A model generated the notes under the pieces. It was not told the origin of the DNA. It did not search any database and worked only from the letters and a program-made list of their open reading frames with translations. A stretch of DNA of 64,000 bases from Lachnospiraceae bacterium (GTDB taxonomy: Bacteria; Bacillota; Clostridia; Lachnospirales; Lachnospiraceae), in the NCBI GenBank assembly GCA_017552715.1, contig JAFZOW010000006.1:1-64000 (forward strand). Direction: 5' to 3'. This document shows, piece after piece, positions 45,190 through 53,735 of this stretch. Within the stretch, counting starts at the first letter, position 1. Each line of letters opens with the position of its first letter. The translations under genes were made by a program, and so were the position numbers.

Positions 45190-46560
45190 ATGAAACACAT
45201 TCTGGTGGTTGATGAAGACAGTTCCAGCCTGGAGATCATCCGTTCCACATTGGGCGGGACCTATCGCGTGACCGAATTGAATACCGGCCCTCAGGTTCTG
45301 CAGTTCCTGACAACCCGTGTGCCGGATCTGATCCTGATGGAGCTGCGGCTGACCGTGATGGACGGCTTCGAGCTCATGGGACGTATCCGTGAGAACGAGG
45401 CCACCAAGAAGGTTCCCATTGTATGTATCTCCAAACGGGATCCCGAGACCGAGGAGCGGGCTCTTACCATGGCTGCCGGCTTTATCGCCAAGCCTTTTGT
45501 TCCCAGTGCTCTTCTTGCCCAGATCGGCGAGATCATGGGAGCGGTGGAACAGCAGCGTTCCCTGGGCGGTATGATGCAGGGCGAAGGTCTGCAGGCAGTG
45601 ATCGATGAGAGCCAGCGCGACAGCCTTACCGGGCTGTGGAACTGGAATGCAGCCATGCAGATGGTGGATATGCGACTGAACTCGGGCTACAGCGGAGCCC
45701 TGTTCATGATCGATATGGATAACTACAAGGCCTTTTCGGATGTATACGGACCCCAGTCCGGGGATCTTGCCATGCAGATGGTGGCACGTACCATGATGGA
45801 CAATGCGGCTACGGATGATGTGGTGTGCAGGGTCTTCGGTGATCTGTTCATGGCGTTCTACAGCGGAGTGACCGACCGGCCTGCGCTGATCCAGCGTGCA
45901 GAGACGCTGATCAGGGATTTCGGGGCCAAGATCCTGGAATCCCGCTTTGATGCCAATACCTCCCTTTCCATCGGTATCGCCCTCGCTCCGGAGGACGCAA
46001 GGGATTTCGTGCATCTTTACTCGAATGCGGACAAGGCCCTGTATTTCGTAAAGCAGAGTGGTAAACACTCCTATCATTTTTATTCCAAGGCCATGGATTC
46101 TGATACGGTAACGACCAATCTGTGGACACTGCAGGAGAACTTCAGCAGCGTGATCCCCGCAAAGGGAGCTTACCTTCTGGATGTGCGCGGATTCCAGTAT
46201 GTATATAATTTCATGCACCGCAGGGCAGAGCGCGGCCAGATCGATGCTCGTATGGTGCTCTTTACCCTGGCACCGGATCAGGGCTACCTTCCGAAGAAGG
46301 ACGAGCTGGAAAAGGCCGTGGAGCGGCTGGATCAGGCCCTGTATTCCACCCTGCGCCGTGGAGACGTGTCCACGCAGTATTCCGGCCGGCAGGTGCTGGT
46401 GATACTTCTGGATATCACGGAGGAGGCCTGCACCACCGTGGTACAGCGAGTGGCAATGAATTACGAAAAGATGGATCCCAGCGGGCGCATTCACCTGCTG
46501 TACGAGACCATAGCCCTCGGTGCGGATATCATGGCAGCCCAGGCGGCAGCCCCGCAGTGA
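45190..46560 (+). CDS. Receiver protein with two degenerate GGDEF-like domains
   Basis: A 456-residue cytoplasmic protein. The receiver (1-120) keeps the acidic pocket (VVDED, 6-10), Ser81 and Lys101 (FIAKPF), but the phosphorylated aspartate is Glu51 (LILMELRLTVMDGF). A GGDEF-fold domain (about 140-295) has lost its signature: RVFGDLFMAFY stands where RYGGDEF would be. The rest (about 305-456) looks like a second GGDEF fold, with TQYSGRQVLVILL at the signature position. Neither should make cyclic di-GMP; binding of a nucleotide or partner is more likely. GGGGGGAGG precedes the ATG. Confidence 0.85.
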   Translation: MKHILVVDEDSSSLEIIRSTLGGTYRVTELNTGPQVLQFLTTRVPDLILMELRLTVMDGFELMGRIRENEATKKVPIVCISKRDPETEERALTMAAGFIAKPFVPSALLAQIGEIMGAVEQQRSLGGMMQGEGLQAVIDESQRDSLTGLWNWNAAMQMVDMRLNSGYSGALFMIDMDNYKAFSDVYGPQSGDLAMQMVARTMMDNAATDDVVCRVFGDLFMAFYSGVTDRPALIQRAETLIRDFGAKILESRFDANTSLSIGIALAPEDARDFVHLYSNADKALYFVKQSGKHSYHFYSKAMDSDTVTTNLWTLQENFSSVIPAKGAYLLDVRGFQYVYNFMHRRAERGQIDARMVLFTLAPDQGYLPKKDELEKAVERLDQALYSTLRRGDVSTQYSGRQVLVILLDITEEACTTVVQRVAMNYEKMDPSGRIHLLYETIALGADIMAAQAAAPQ

Positions 46561-46587
46561 GCATTTGACAGTTAAGGAGTTATACAG

Positions 46588-46617
46588 AGTCCGCTGATCC
46601 CATCAGCGGACTTTTTT
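46588..46617 (+). terminator. Rho-independent terminator after guaB and the receiver gene
   Basis: AGTCCGCTGAT (46588-46598), loop CCC, ATCAGCGGACT (46602-46612), then six T. The 11-bp perfect stem makes this the strongest terminator in the window. Confidence 0.9.
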
Positions 46618-46649
46618 CTGAAACAGCCCTTATTCACGCTGTTCTTTAA

Positions 46650-46678
46650 GTGACAGATCGGGAATAATATGCTATACT
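46650..46678 (+). promoter_or_regulatory. Promoter of the serine acetyltransferase-glycan operon
   Basis: GTGACA (46650-46655), 17 bp, TATACT (46673-46678). The start of transcription would be near 46685, 26 nt before the ATG. Confidence 0.6.
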
Positions 46679-46710
46679 GTACTGTGGATTTTTGTGGGAG
46701 GTTTTCTGTT

Positions 46711-47670
46711 ATGGGAGAGAGTATGGAGGCGCGTATCGGGAGGCTGGTGGAAGCCCAGATCGCGGACTACGGAATGGGACGGGATATCGACCGTGTCCTC
46801 TCCTTTGATCAGCCTGATAAGGCGATCATCGTGGATATCCTGGAGAAGCTGCAGCGTCTGGTCTTCCCGGGATACTTCAAGAATAAAACCTATAAAGTCT
46901 ATACCGTACGCAACGATACCAGCATGCTCATCGAGGATCTGCTCTTTTATCTGCAGAAGCAGCTGATCATCGTGCTGCGCTATCTGCCGGAGCTGGCGGA
47001 GGCCGATGAGGAGGCCCTGCGGCAGCGGGCGGAGGAGATCGCCTTTGCTTTTATTGAAAAGATCCCGTTGATCCGCGAATATATCGATACGGATGTGCAG
47101 GCGGCCTTTGACGGGGATCCCGCAGCCTTTTACAAGGACGAGATCATCTTTTCCTATCCGGGGCTTTACGCCATCTTTGTGAACCGTGTGGCACATGAGC
47201 TTTACCTGCTGGGTGTTCCTCTGATCCCCCGTGTCATGACGGAGCATGCCCATTCCCTTACCGGGATCGATATCAATCCCGGTGCCACCATCGGAAAATA
47301 TTTCTTTATCGATCACGGGACGGGCATCGTGGTGGGAGAGACCACGGTGATCGGCGAAAATGTAAAGGTGTATCAGGGGGTGACCCTCGGTGCAGCCTCC
47401 ACCCGTGGCGGAAGAAGTCTGAACAATAAAAAGCGTCATCCCACCATTGAGGATAATGTGACCATCTATTCCGGAGCTTCCATCCTGGGAGGAGATACGG
47501 TGATCGGAGAAGGGGCCGTCATCGGCGGTAACTGCTTTATCACCCATTCCGTTCCGGCCGGGGCTAAGGTATATATCCGCAGTCAGGAGCTGGTATATAA
47601 GTACGATAACGGGGAGAAGGAAAAGCGTATGCCGCTGGATACGGATGACGCCTGGTTCTATGTCATATGA
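46711..47670 (+). CDS. cysE: Serine O-acetyltransferase
   Basis: It acetylates L-serine with acetyl-CoA for cysteine synthesis. The 319 residues match the long clostridial form with an extended helical N-terminus (about 1-175). The left-handed beta-helix shows INPGATIGKYFFIDHGTGIV, VVGETTVIGENVKVYQGVTLGA and ILGGDTVIGEGAVIGGNCF, with the His of DHGTGIV in the active site. ATG 46711 is chosen for GGGAGG 9 nt upstream. It overlaps the next gene by 4 nt (ATGA), so a cysteine gene heads a glycan cluster. A sugar-acetylating role there is possible but unproven. Confidence 0.9.
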   Translation: MGESMEARIGRLVEAQIADYGMGRDIDRVLSFDQPDKAIIVDILEKLQRLVFPGYFKNKTYKVYTVRNDTSMLIEDLLFYLQKQLIIVLRYLPELAEADEEALRQRAEEIAFAFIEKIPLIREYIDTDVQAAFDGDPAAFYKDEIIFSYPGLYAIFVNRVAHELYLLGVPLIPRVMTEHAHSLTGIDINPGATIGKYFFIDHGTGIVVGETTVIGENVKVYQGVTLGAASTRGGRSLNNKKRHPTIEDNVTIYSGASILGGDTVIGEGAVIGGNCFITHSVPAGAKVYIRSQELVYKYDNGEKEKRMPLDTDDAWFYVI

Positions 47671-49652
47671 GAGAAGCGGGAAAGCGTAAAATCCAGCATT
47701 GGCAGCTGATGGCCGCATTTCTTGCGGTCTTTGATGCGCTTACCCTGAATCTTTCTTTCTTCCTGGCCCTCTGGCTGCGTTTCGACTGCAGGATCAGTAT
47801 GATCCCCTCGGATTACTGGCAGCCCTATATCCGTTTTACCCTGATCTATATGGTGCTGGGCCTCCTGGTCTACTGGAAGTGCGGTCTGTATTCGGCCATG
47901 TGGCGCTATGCCAGCTTTAAGGAGCTGGAGCGTATCGTCCTGTCCGGTGCCATCACATTTCTGATCCATATTGCCGGTATCAGCTTTTTCGTTATACAGT
48001 CATCCGATGAATTCTGGCGTATGCCCTGGACCTACTATGTGGTGGGGATCATGTTCCAGTTCAATCTGACCATGGCCTCACGTTTTTCCTATCGTTTTCT
48101 TCTGCTGGTAAAAGACCACAGGGGAGAAGTGAGTGCGGAATTCCATCCGGTACTGCTCATCGGCGCGGGGAGTGCCGGCCGTGCCATCGTGCGGCAGATG
48201 AACCGTATCGGCCGGGGCCACGACCGTATCGCCTGCATCATCGATGACGATACGAACAAGTGGAAGCGTTACCTGGACGGCATTCCCATCCTGGGAGGAA
48301 GGGAGCTGATCCTTTCGGCGGTGGAACGTTACCACATTGAAAAGATCTACATCGCCATCCCTTCCGCCACGGCGGACGAGCTGAAGGAGATCCTCAATAT
48401 CTGCAAGGAAACGGACTGCTCCTTAAAGCTGCTGCGCGGTATGTACCAGATGGTGGACGAGGACAGGATCACGGTACGGGATCTGAAAGACGTGTCCATC
48501 GAGGATCTGCTGGGCCGCGATCCCATACGGGTAGAGATGAAGGAGATCTACGACTTCATCAACGGACGGGTGATCCTGGTGACCGGCGGAGGCGGTTCCA
48601 TCGGAAGTGAGCTTTGCCGGCAGATCGCCAAGCATGCACCGAAGACGCTCATCATCTTTGATGTGTATGAAAACAATGCCTATGAGATACAGCAGGAGCT
48701 CAAGCGGGATCATCCCGAGCTGGATCTGCAGGTAGTGATCGGTTCGGTACGGGATTCCCGAAGACTGAAGCAGGTATTTGAACAATACAGGCCGCAGCTG
48801 GTCTATCATGCGGCAGCACATAAGCATGTGCCCCTTATGGAGGAAAGCCCTGCCGAGGCGGTTAAGAACAATGCTGTCGGTACCTATAAGACGGCCTATG
48901 CGGCCATGTGTTACGGCGTGGATCGTTTTGTGCTGATCAGTACGGACAAGGCCGTGAATCCCACCAATATCATGGGGGCCAGCAAACGTCTCTGTGAGAT
49001 GGTGGTGCAGAGCTTTGATGCCATGATCAAAGCCGGACGGGCGAAGGAACTGAAGCCTTTATTTACCCATGAGGGGGATGCGGCAGAGCTGCTTCCGCAG
49101 ACAGAGCCCCATACGGAATATGTGGCGGTGCGTTTCGGTAACGTACTGGGCAGTAACGGCAGTGTGGTACCCCTGTTCAAGGAACAGATCGCCCAGGGCG
49201 GACCGGTGACCGTGACCCATCCCGATATCATCCGTTATTTTATGACCATCCCCGAGGCCGTGAGCCTGGTGCTGCAGGCCGGCACTTATGCGAAGGGCGG
49301 CGAGATCTTTGTGCTGGATATGGGCAGCCCCGTGAAGATCGATACCCTGGCCCGGAACCTGATCCGCCTGTCGGGGCTTAAGCCGGATGAGGATATCAAG
49401 ATCGTTTATACCGGCCTGCGTCCCGGAGAAAAGATGTATGAGGAAAAGCTTATGGAAGAGGAGGGGCTTACCACCACCCCCAATAAGCTGATCCACGTGG
49501 GCAAACCGGTAGCATTTGACGAAGAGCATTTCCTTGCGGGCATGGAGAAGCTGACCCGTGCCGCTTATGAGCATCCTGAGGATATCCGCCGCCTTGTATC
49601 GGAACTGGTGGATACCTATCACTATACCGCATCGTCGGAGGAGGAAAAGTAA
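47667..49652 (+). CDS. Membrane nucleotide-sugar 4,6-dehydratase (CapD/PglF type)
   Basis: A 661-residue enzyme that most likely converts UDP-GlcNAc to UDP-4-keto-6-deoxy-HexNAc, starting a rare amino sugar for surface glycans. Four helices (about 10-140) are followed by a Rossmann-like CoA/nucleotide domain (LLIGAGSAGRAIV) and the SDR dehydratase domain: TGGGGSIGSELCRQ (cofactor), YHAAAHKHVPLME, STDKAVNPTNIMGASKR, in which Met replaces the usual SDR Tyr, as in WbpM and PglF. It overlaps the acetyltransferase (ATGA) and the aminotransferase (TAATG). Confidence 0.92.
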   Translation: MREAGKRKIQHWQLMAAFLAVFDALTLNLSFFLALWLRFDCRISMIPSDYWQPYIRFTLIYMVLGLLVYWKCGLYSAMWRYASFKELERIVLSGAITFLIHIAGISFFVIQSSDEFWRMPWTYYVVGIMFQFNLTMASRFSYRFLLLVKDHRGEVSAEFHPVLLIGAGSAGRAIVRQMNRIGRGHDRIACIIDDDTNKWKRYLDGIPILGGRELILSAVERYHIEKIYIAIPSATADELKEILNICKETDCSLKLLRGMYQMVDEDRITVRDLKDVSIEDLLGRDPIRVEMKEIYDFINGRVILVTGGGGSIGSELCRQIAKHAPKTLIIFDVYENNAYEIQQELKRDHPELDLQVVIGSVRDSRRLKQVFEQYRPQLVYHAAAHKHVPLMEESPAEAVKNNAVGTYKTAYAAMCYGVDRFVLISTDKAVNPTNIMGASKRLCEMVVQSFDAMIKAGRAKELKPLFTHEGDAAELLPQTEPHTEYVAVRFGNVLGSNGSVVPLFKEQIAQGGPVTVTHPDIIRYFMTIPEAVSLVLQAGTYAKGGEIFVLDMGSPVKIDTLARNLIRLSGLKPDEDIKIVYTGLRPGEKMYEEKLMEEEGLTTTPNKLIHVGKPVAFDEEHFLAGMEKLTRAAYEHPEDIRRLVSELVDTYHYTASSEEEK

Positions 49653-50881
49653 TGGAACAGAGAAAGATCAGTTTCAGTCCGCCGGATATCACGGAGGATG
49701 AGATAGAAGAGGTATGTGTGGCGCTCAGAAGCGGCTGGATCACTACCGGTCCCCGGGTCAAGGAGTTTGAAAAACGTATTGCGGCTTACCTTGGCGCCCC
49801 CTGTGCCGTGGCCCTGAATTCCGCTACGGCGGCGGAAGAGCTGAACTTCCGTATCCTCGGGATCGGGGAAGGGGATGAGGTGCTGGTTCCGGCGTATACC
49901 TACACGGCTACGGCTGCAGCGGCCCTGCATACCGGAGCGAGTATCCGTTTTGTGGACTGCGCAAAGGATTCCCTGGAGATGGACTACGATGCGCTGGAAG
50001 CAGCCATCAGTGAAAAGACGAAAGCCGTGGTGCCGGTGGATATCGCCGGTATCCCCTGCAATTATGAGCGCGTATTCGAGATCGTGGAGAGAAAGCGCTC
50101 CCTCTTTACTCCGGGAGGAAATACGGAGCTGGGACAGAGGATACAGAAGGCTCTGGGACGTGTGGCTGTGGTTTCGGACAGCGCCCATTCCTTCGGTGCA
50201 TCGAGAAAAGGGAAGATGGCCGGAACGCTGGCAGATTTTTCCTCCTTCTCGTTCCATGCTGTAAAGAATCTTACAACAGCGGAAGGCGGAGCTTCGGTAT
50301 GGCGCAGCATCCCCGGCATCGACGACGGGGAACTGTATCACTGGTACCAGCTGTACAGCCTGCATGGTCAGGATAAGGATGCACTGGCAAAAACGAAACT
50401 GGGTTCCTGGGAATATGACATCATCGCGCCGCTGTATAAGTGCAATCTGACGGATGTTGGGGCTGCCATCGGCCTCATCCAGCTGGATCGTTATCCTTCA
50501 TTGCTCGCACGGCGGCGGGAGATCATCGAGAAGTATGATGCGGCCTGCGAACGGCTGGGGCTGGAACATCTTAAGCATTATACGGAGGACTATTCATCCT
50601 GCGGTCATCTCTATATCCTCCGGCTGAGCGGAGCGGATGACTTAAGGCGCAGGGAGATCATCACGGCCATGGCAGAGAAGGGAGTACCCTGCAATGTGCA
50701 TTACAAGCCCCTGCCCATGATGACGGCCTATAAAAACCTGGGCTTCGATATAAAGGATTATCCCAACGCTTATGCCCGTTATGCCAATGCCATGAGCCTG
50801 CCGCTTCACACGAAGCTGGATGATGCGGATGTAGATTACATCATAGCCTGCCTGGAGGAGGTATGCGGTGAGAAGCTTTGA
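49652..50881 (+). CDS. DegT/DnrJ/EryC1 sugar aminotransferase
   Basis: A 409-residue PLP enzyme that would aminate the 4-keto sugar made by the preceding dehydratase. It shows LRSGWITTGPRVKEFE, ALNSATAAEELNFR, DSAHSFGASRKG and the PLP-lysine Lys205 in SFHAVKNLTTAEGG, with PCNVHYKPLPMM near the end. PglE- or PseC-like enzymes of the same family have this layout. It starts within the dehydratase stop codon. The acetyltransferase that would complete a bacillosamine-like sugar is not evident as a separate PglD. Confidence 0.93.
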   Translation: MEQRKISFSPPDITEDEIEEVCVALRSGWITTGPRVKEFEKRIAAYLGAPCAVALNSATAAEELNFRILGIGEGDEVLVPAYTYTATAAAALHTGASIRFVDCAKDSLEMDYDALEAAISEKTKAVVPVDIAGIPCNYERVFEIVERKRSLFTPGGNTELGQRIQKALGRVAVVSDSAHSFGASRKGKMAGTLADFSSFSFHAVKNLTTAEGGASVWRSIPGIDDGELYHWYQLYSLHGQDKDALAKTKLGSWEYDIIAPLYKCNLTDVGAAIGLIQLDRYPSLLARRREIIEKYDAACERLGLEHLKHYTEDYSSCGHLYILRLSGADDLRRREIITAMAEKGVPCNVHYKPLPMMTAYKNLGFDIKDYPNAYARYANAMSLPLHTKLDDADVDYIIACLEEVCGEKL

Positions 50882-51557
50882 GGAGCTGCCCAGGGGACTG
50901 CGCTGTGAGGAAGTGAGGCCGTACTGGGAGAGCCTTCGTAAAAAAAGGCTTACCCTGGTCCTGAAGAGAGCCTTTGACCTCTGTATGGCATCCCTGCTCC
51001 TTGTATTTCTGGCTCTGCCCATGGCTGTCATCGCCGTGGCGATCCTTCTGGATTCTCCCGGAGGAGTCTTTTTCCGGCAGCAGCGGGTCACGCAGTACGG
51101 GCGGATCTTTCGCATCCATAAATTCCGTACCATGGTGGCGGGGGCGGACCGTAAGGGAAGCGCGGTGACCGTAGCCGGGGATGCCCGTGTTACGCGTATC
51201 GGCGAGATGCTTCGGAAATACCGTCTGGACGAGCTTCCCCAGCTTATCGATGTGCTGGCGGGGGATATGAGCTTTGTGGGGACCCGGCCGGAAGTTCCCA
51301 AATACGTAAAGAAATACAGTCGTGAGATGCGTGCTACACTGCTGCTCCCCGCGGGGATCACCAGCGATGCAAGCATTGAATTCCGTAATGAGGCGGAGCT
51401 TTTATCCGGAGCGGAAGATACGGATAAAGCATATATTGAGCGCATCCTGCCGGAGAAGATGGCTGTCAATCTCCGGGCACTGAAAGAATTCTCACTGATC
51501 AACGATATGAAGACAATGCTGAGGACCGTGACAGCAGTCTTTGGCAGAGAGGAGTAG
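50868..51557 (+). CDS. Undecaprenyl-phosphate sugar phosphotransferase
   Basis: A 229-residue monotopic phosphoglycosyl transferase (bacterial sugar transferase family, PglC/WecP-like) that loads the first sugar phosphate onto undecaprenyl phosphate. One re-entrant helix lies at about 30-55 (LTLVLKRAFDLCMASLLLVF), followed by GGVFFRQQRVTQYGR, FRIHKFRTM and YRLDELPQLIDVL with the catalytic Asp-Glu pair, and SFVGTRPEVP. GTG start within the 3' end of the aminotransferase gene (14-nt overlap). It initiates the glycan that the following GT4 enzymes extend. Confidence 0.94.
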   Translation: MRSFEELPRGLRCEEVRPYWESLRKKRLTLVLKRAFDLCMASLLLVFLALPMAVIAVAILLDSPGGVFFRQQRVTQYGRIFRIHKFRTMVAGADRKGSAVTVAGDARVTRIGEMLRKYRLDELPQLIDVLAGDMSFVGTRPEVPKYVKKYSREMRATLLLPAGITSDASIEFRNEAELLSGAEDTDKAYIERILPEKMAVNLRALKEFSLINDMKTMLRTVTAVFGREE

Positions 51558-51561
51558 GAAT

Positions 51562-52614
51562 ATGCTCAGGGAAATACGGATCGCGGATGAAGAAAAGATA
51601 CTGGTTCACGGGAGGACACTTCCCGACAGGGATCCGGCAGTGCTTTTGTGGAACGGATCTTCCGTCGAATTTAATGTAAGAGCAACGGAATTATGGGTGG
51701 AGCTGGCCGGGCCCTTTGATGTGAAGGAATGCTGGATCGCCATCGAACTGAACGGAGCGGTTATCGCCCGTCAGATGCTGAAGCCGGAAAGAGACTGGAT
51801 CTGCATCTTCAGGGGAAAGGAAGTGCAGGATGTGAGCCGCGTGCGCATAATCAAGGAGCAGCAGGCCATGAACTTCGAAGCCTCCCACCGGATAGAAGTC
51901 TGGGCCGTGAAGACCGACGGTGAGATCCTGCCTCCGCCTGTCTATGACCACAGGATCGAGTTTGTTGGAGATTCCATTAACTCCGGCGAAGGTTCCATCG
52001 GTGCCAGGGAGGAGACGCAGTGGATCAGCACCTTCTTCTCCCATATACACGCCTATCCCTATATGGTGGCGAAGGCCCTGAATGCCGATTACCGTATAGT
52101 CAGCCAGGGGGGCTGGGGCGTATATATCTCCTGGGACCGCAATCTGGAAGCGGCGATCCCCCGCGTGTACGAAGGGATCTGTTCCGTGGCGGTTCCCGAC
52201 TTTGCCGTTCCGGGGCTTCACGAGAAGAATGATTTTGCTGCCTGGCAGCCGGAAGTGATCGTGGTGAACCTGGGGACCAATGATAATACCGGAACCCATC
52301 CGGAAGGAAGAGAGGCGGATCCGGAGGAACTGAAGAAGATACAGGAGGCGGTGTGCGCTTTTCTGCATACGCTGCGTAAAAATAACCCCCAGGCCTATAT
52401 CATCTGGGCCTTCGGTATACTGGGAGACCAGCCGGCACCGCTCATCAAGGCCGGTATTGAAGATTTTAAGAAGCAGAGCGGAGATGAACGTGTGGAGTAT
52501 CTGCCCATACCCAATACCACGGAGGAGACCGTAGGCAGTCTGGGTCATCCCGGAGAAGAAGCTCACCGGCAGGCAGCTGAAGTTATCACTAAGCGTTTAC
52601 GGGAGATACTCTGA
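51562..52614 (+). CDS. SGNH/CE2-like carbohydrate esterase
   Basis: A 350-residue enzyme without signal peptide. Residues about 1-120 form the jelly-roll typical of carbohydrate esterase family 2 (ILVHGRTLPD, VLLWNGSSVEFNVRATELWV). The SGNH part has Ser138 in FVGDSINSGEGS, VNLGTNDNTG (block III) and SLGHPGEEAHRQAA, with the catalytic His. CE2 enzymes deacetylate xylan or glucomannan. Here, inside a glycan-assembly operon and apparently cytoplasmic, it may trim acetyl groups during synthesis. ATG 51562 follows GGAGTAGGA; the upstream in-frame ATG lies in the preceding gene. Confidence 0.85.
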   Translation: MLREIRIADEEKILVHGRTLPDRDPAVLLWNGSSVEFNVRATELWVELAGPFDVKECWIAIELNGAVIARQMLKPERDWICIFRGKEVQDVSRVRIIKEQQAMNFEASHRIEVWAVKTDGEILPPPVYDHRIEFVGDSINSGEGSIGAREETQWISTFFSHIHAYPYMVAKALNADYRIVSQGGWGVYISWDRNLEAAIPRVYEGICSVAVPDFAVPGLHEKNDFAAWQPEVIVVNLGTNDNTGTHPEGREADPEELKKIQEAVCAFLHTLRKNNPQAYIIWAFGILGDQPAPLIKAGIEDFKKQSGDERVEYLPIPNTTEETVGSLGHPGEEAHRQAAEVITKRLREIL

Positions 52615-53735
52615 TGGCGTTGATCGCACTTCTTACCAACAATGACGATGATATCTACTGCTTCCGCAAGGAGCTGATCGAAGCTCTGATCGACGAAGGC
52701 TATACGGTGCTGATCTCCTGTCCCTACGGCGAGAAGTTTAAGCTGATGGAGGGGATACCCTATATCTATGACGATCCCGTTATTGACCGGCGCGGGACTA
52801 ACCCTGTGGCGGATGCAAAGCTTTTTGCACATTATCTCACACTCTTTGCAAAGCATCAGCCGGCGGTGGTACTGACCTATACGGCCAAACCCAACGTATA
52901 CGGAAGTCTGGCGGCCAGGATGCTCAATATACCCGTGATCAACAATCTGACGGGCTTCGGCTCGGCCCTGCAGGGAAGCGCGCTGAAAAAAGGCCTGATC
53001 CTGCGGCTTTTCCAGCTGGCCTACCGGGGTTCACGCTGTATCATGTTCCAGAATTCCACCAATAAACGTCTGGCGGAGCATTACCGTATGGTGAAGGGGA
53101 AGGGACGCCTGATCCCAGGCTCCGGTGTGGACATGCGGCGTTTTCCCGTATTGCCTTATCCGGAAGGCGGGGACGGAAAGAGCGGCCCTGTTGTGGTCTT
53201 CAACTACATAGGACGTATCCTGCACGATAAGGGAGTGGATGATTATATCGAAGCGGCACGGCGCATCCGGGCGGCTTATCCCAACACCCGCTTTAATATG
53301 CTGGGTTTCATCGAACCCACCGAAGAGCATTACAGCGGTCTGCTTAAGGAGCTTGAAGAACAGGATATCGTTCATTATCTGGGCAGCCAGGCGGATGTAC
53401 ATCCCTTTATCGAAAAGGCCCATGCCATCATCCATCCCTCTACCTACGGGGAGGGGATGAGTAATGTACTGCTGGAGAATGCTTCCTCCGGGCGGCCCCT
53501 GATCACCACGGACAACCCCGGCTGCCGCGAGACCCTGCGGGACGGAGTGAGCGGCTTTATGTATCCAGGTGGGGATGTGGATGCCCTGGTGGCTGCCGTG
53601 GAGCGTTTCCTGGCTCTGCCCAATGAAGAACGCAGGGAAATGGGGCTGAAAGGGCGGCAGCGTATGGAGCGATACTTTTCACGGCAGATCGTGATCGATG
53701 CCTACCTGGAAGAGATAAAAGAGGTCCTGAAATGA
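52614..53735 (+). CDS. Glycosyltransferase family 4 enzyme
   Basis: A 373-residue retaining GT-B glycosyltransferase. The N-terminal domain has LTNNDDDIYCFRKEL and TYTAKPNVYGSLAAR (similar to PglA/CapM-type enzymes); the C-terminal donor domain has FNYIGRILHDKGVDDYIEA and the donor motif PSTYGEGMSNVLLENASSG, with the E(x7)E pair. It likely adds the second sugar to the lipid-linked precursor. TGATG overlap with the esterase upstream, ATGA overlap with the next glycosyltransferase. Confidence 0.93.
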   Translation: MALIALLTNNDDDIYCFRKELIEALIDEGYTVLISCPYGEKFKLMEGIPYIYDDPVIDRRGTNPVADAKLFAHYLTLFAKHQPAVVLTYTAKPNVYGSLAARMLNIPVINNLTGFGSALQGSALKKGLILRLFQLAYRGSRCIMFQNSTNKRLAEHYRMVKGKGRLIPGSGVDMRRFPVLPYPEGGDGKSGPVVVFNYIGRILHDKGVDDYIEAARRIRAAYPNTRFNMLGFIEPTEEHYSGLLKELEEQDIVHYLGSQADVHPFIEKAHAIIHPSTYGEGMSNVLLENASSGRPLITTDNPGCRETLRDGVSGFMYPGGDVDALVAAVERFLALPNEERREMGLKGRQRMERYFSRQIVIDAYLEEIKEVLK

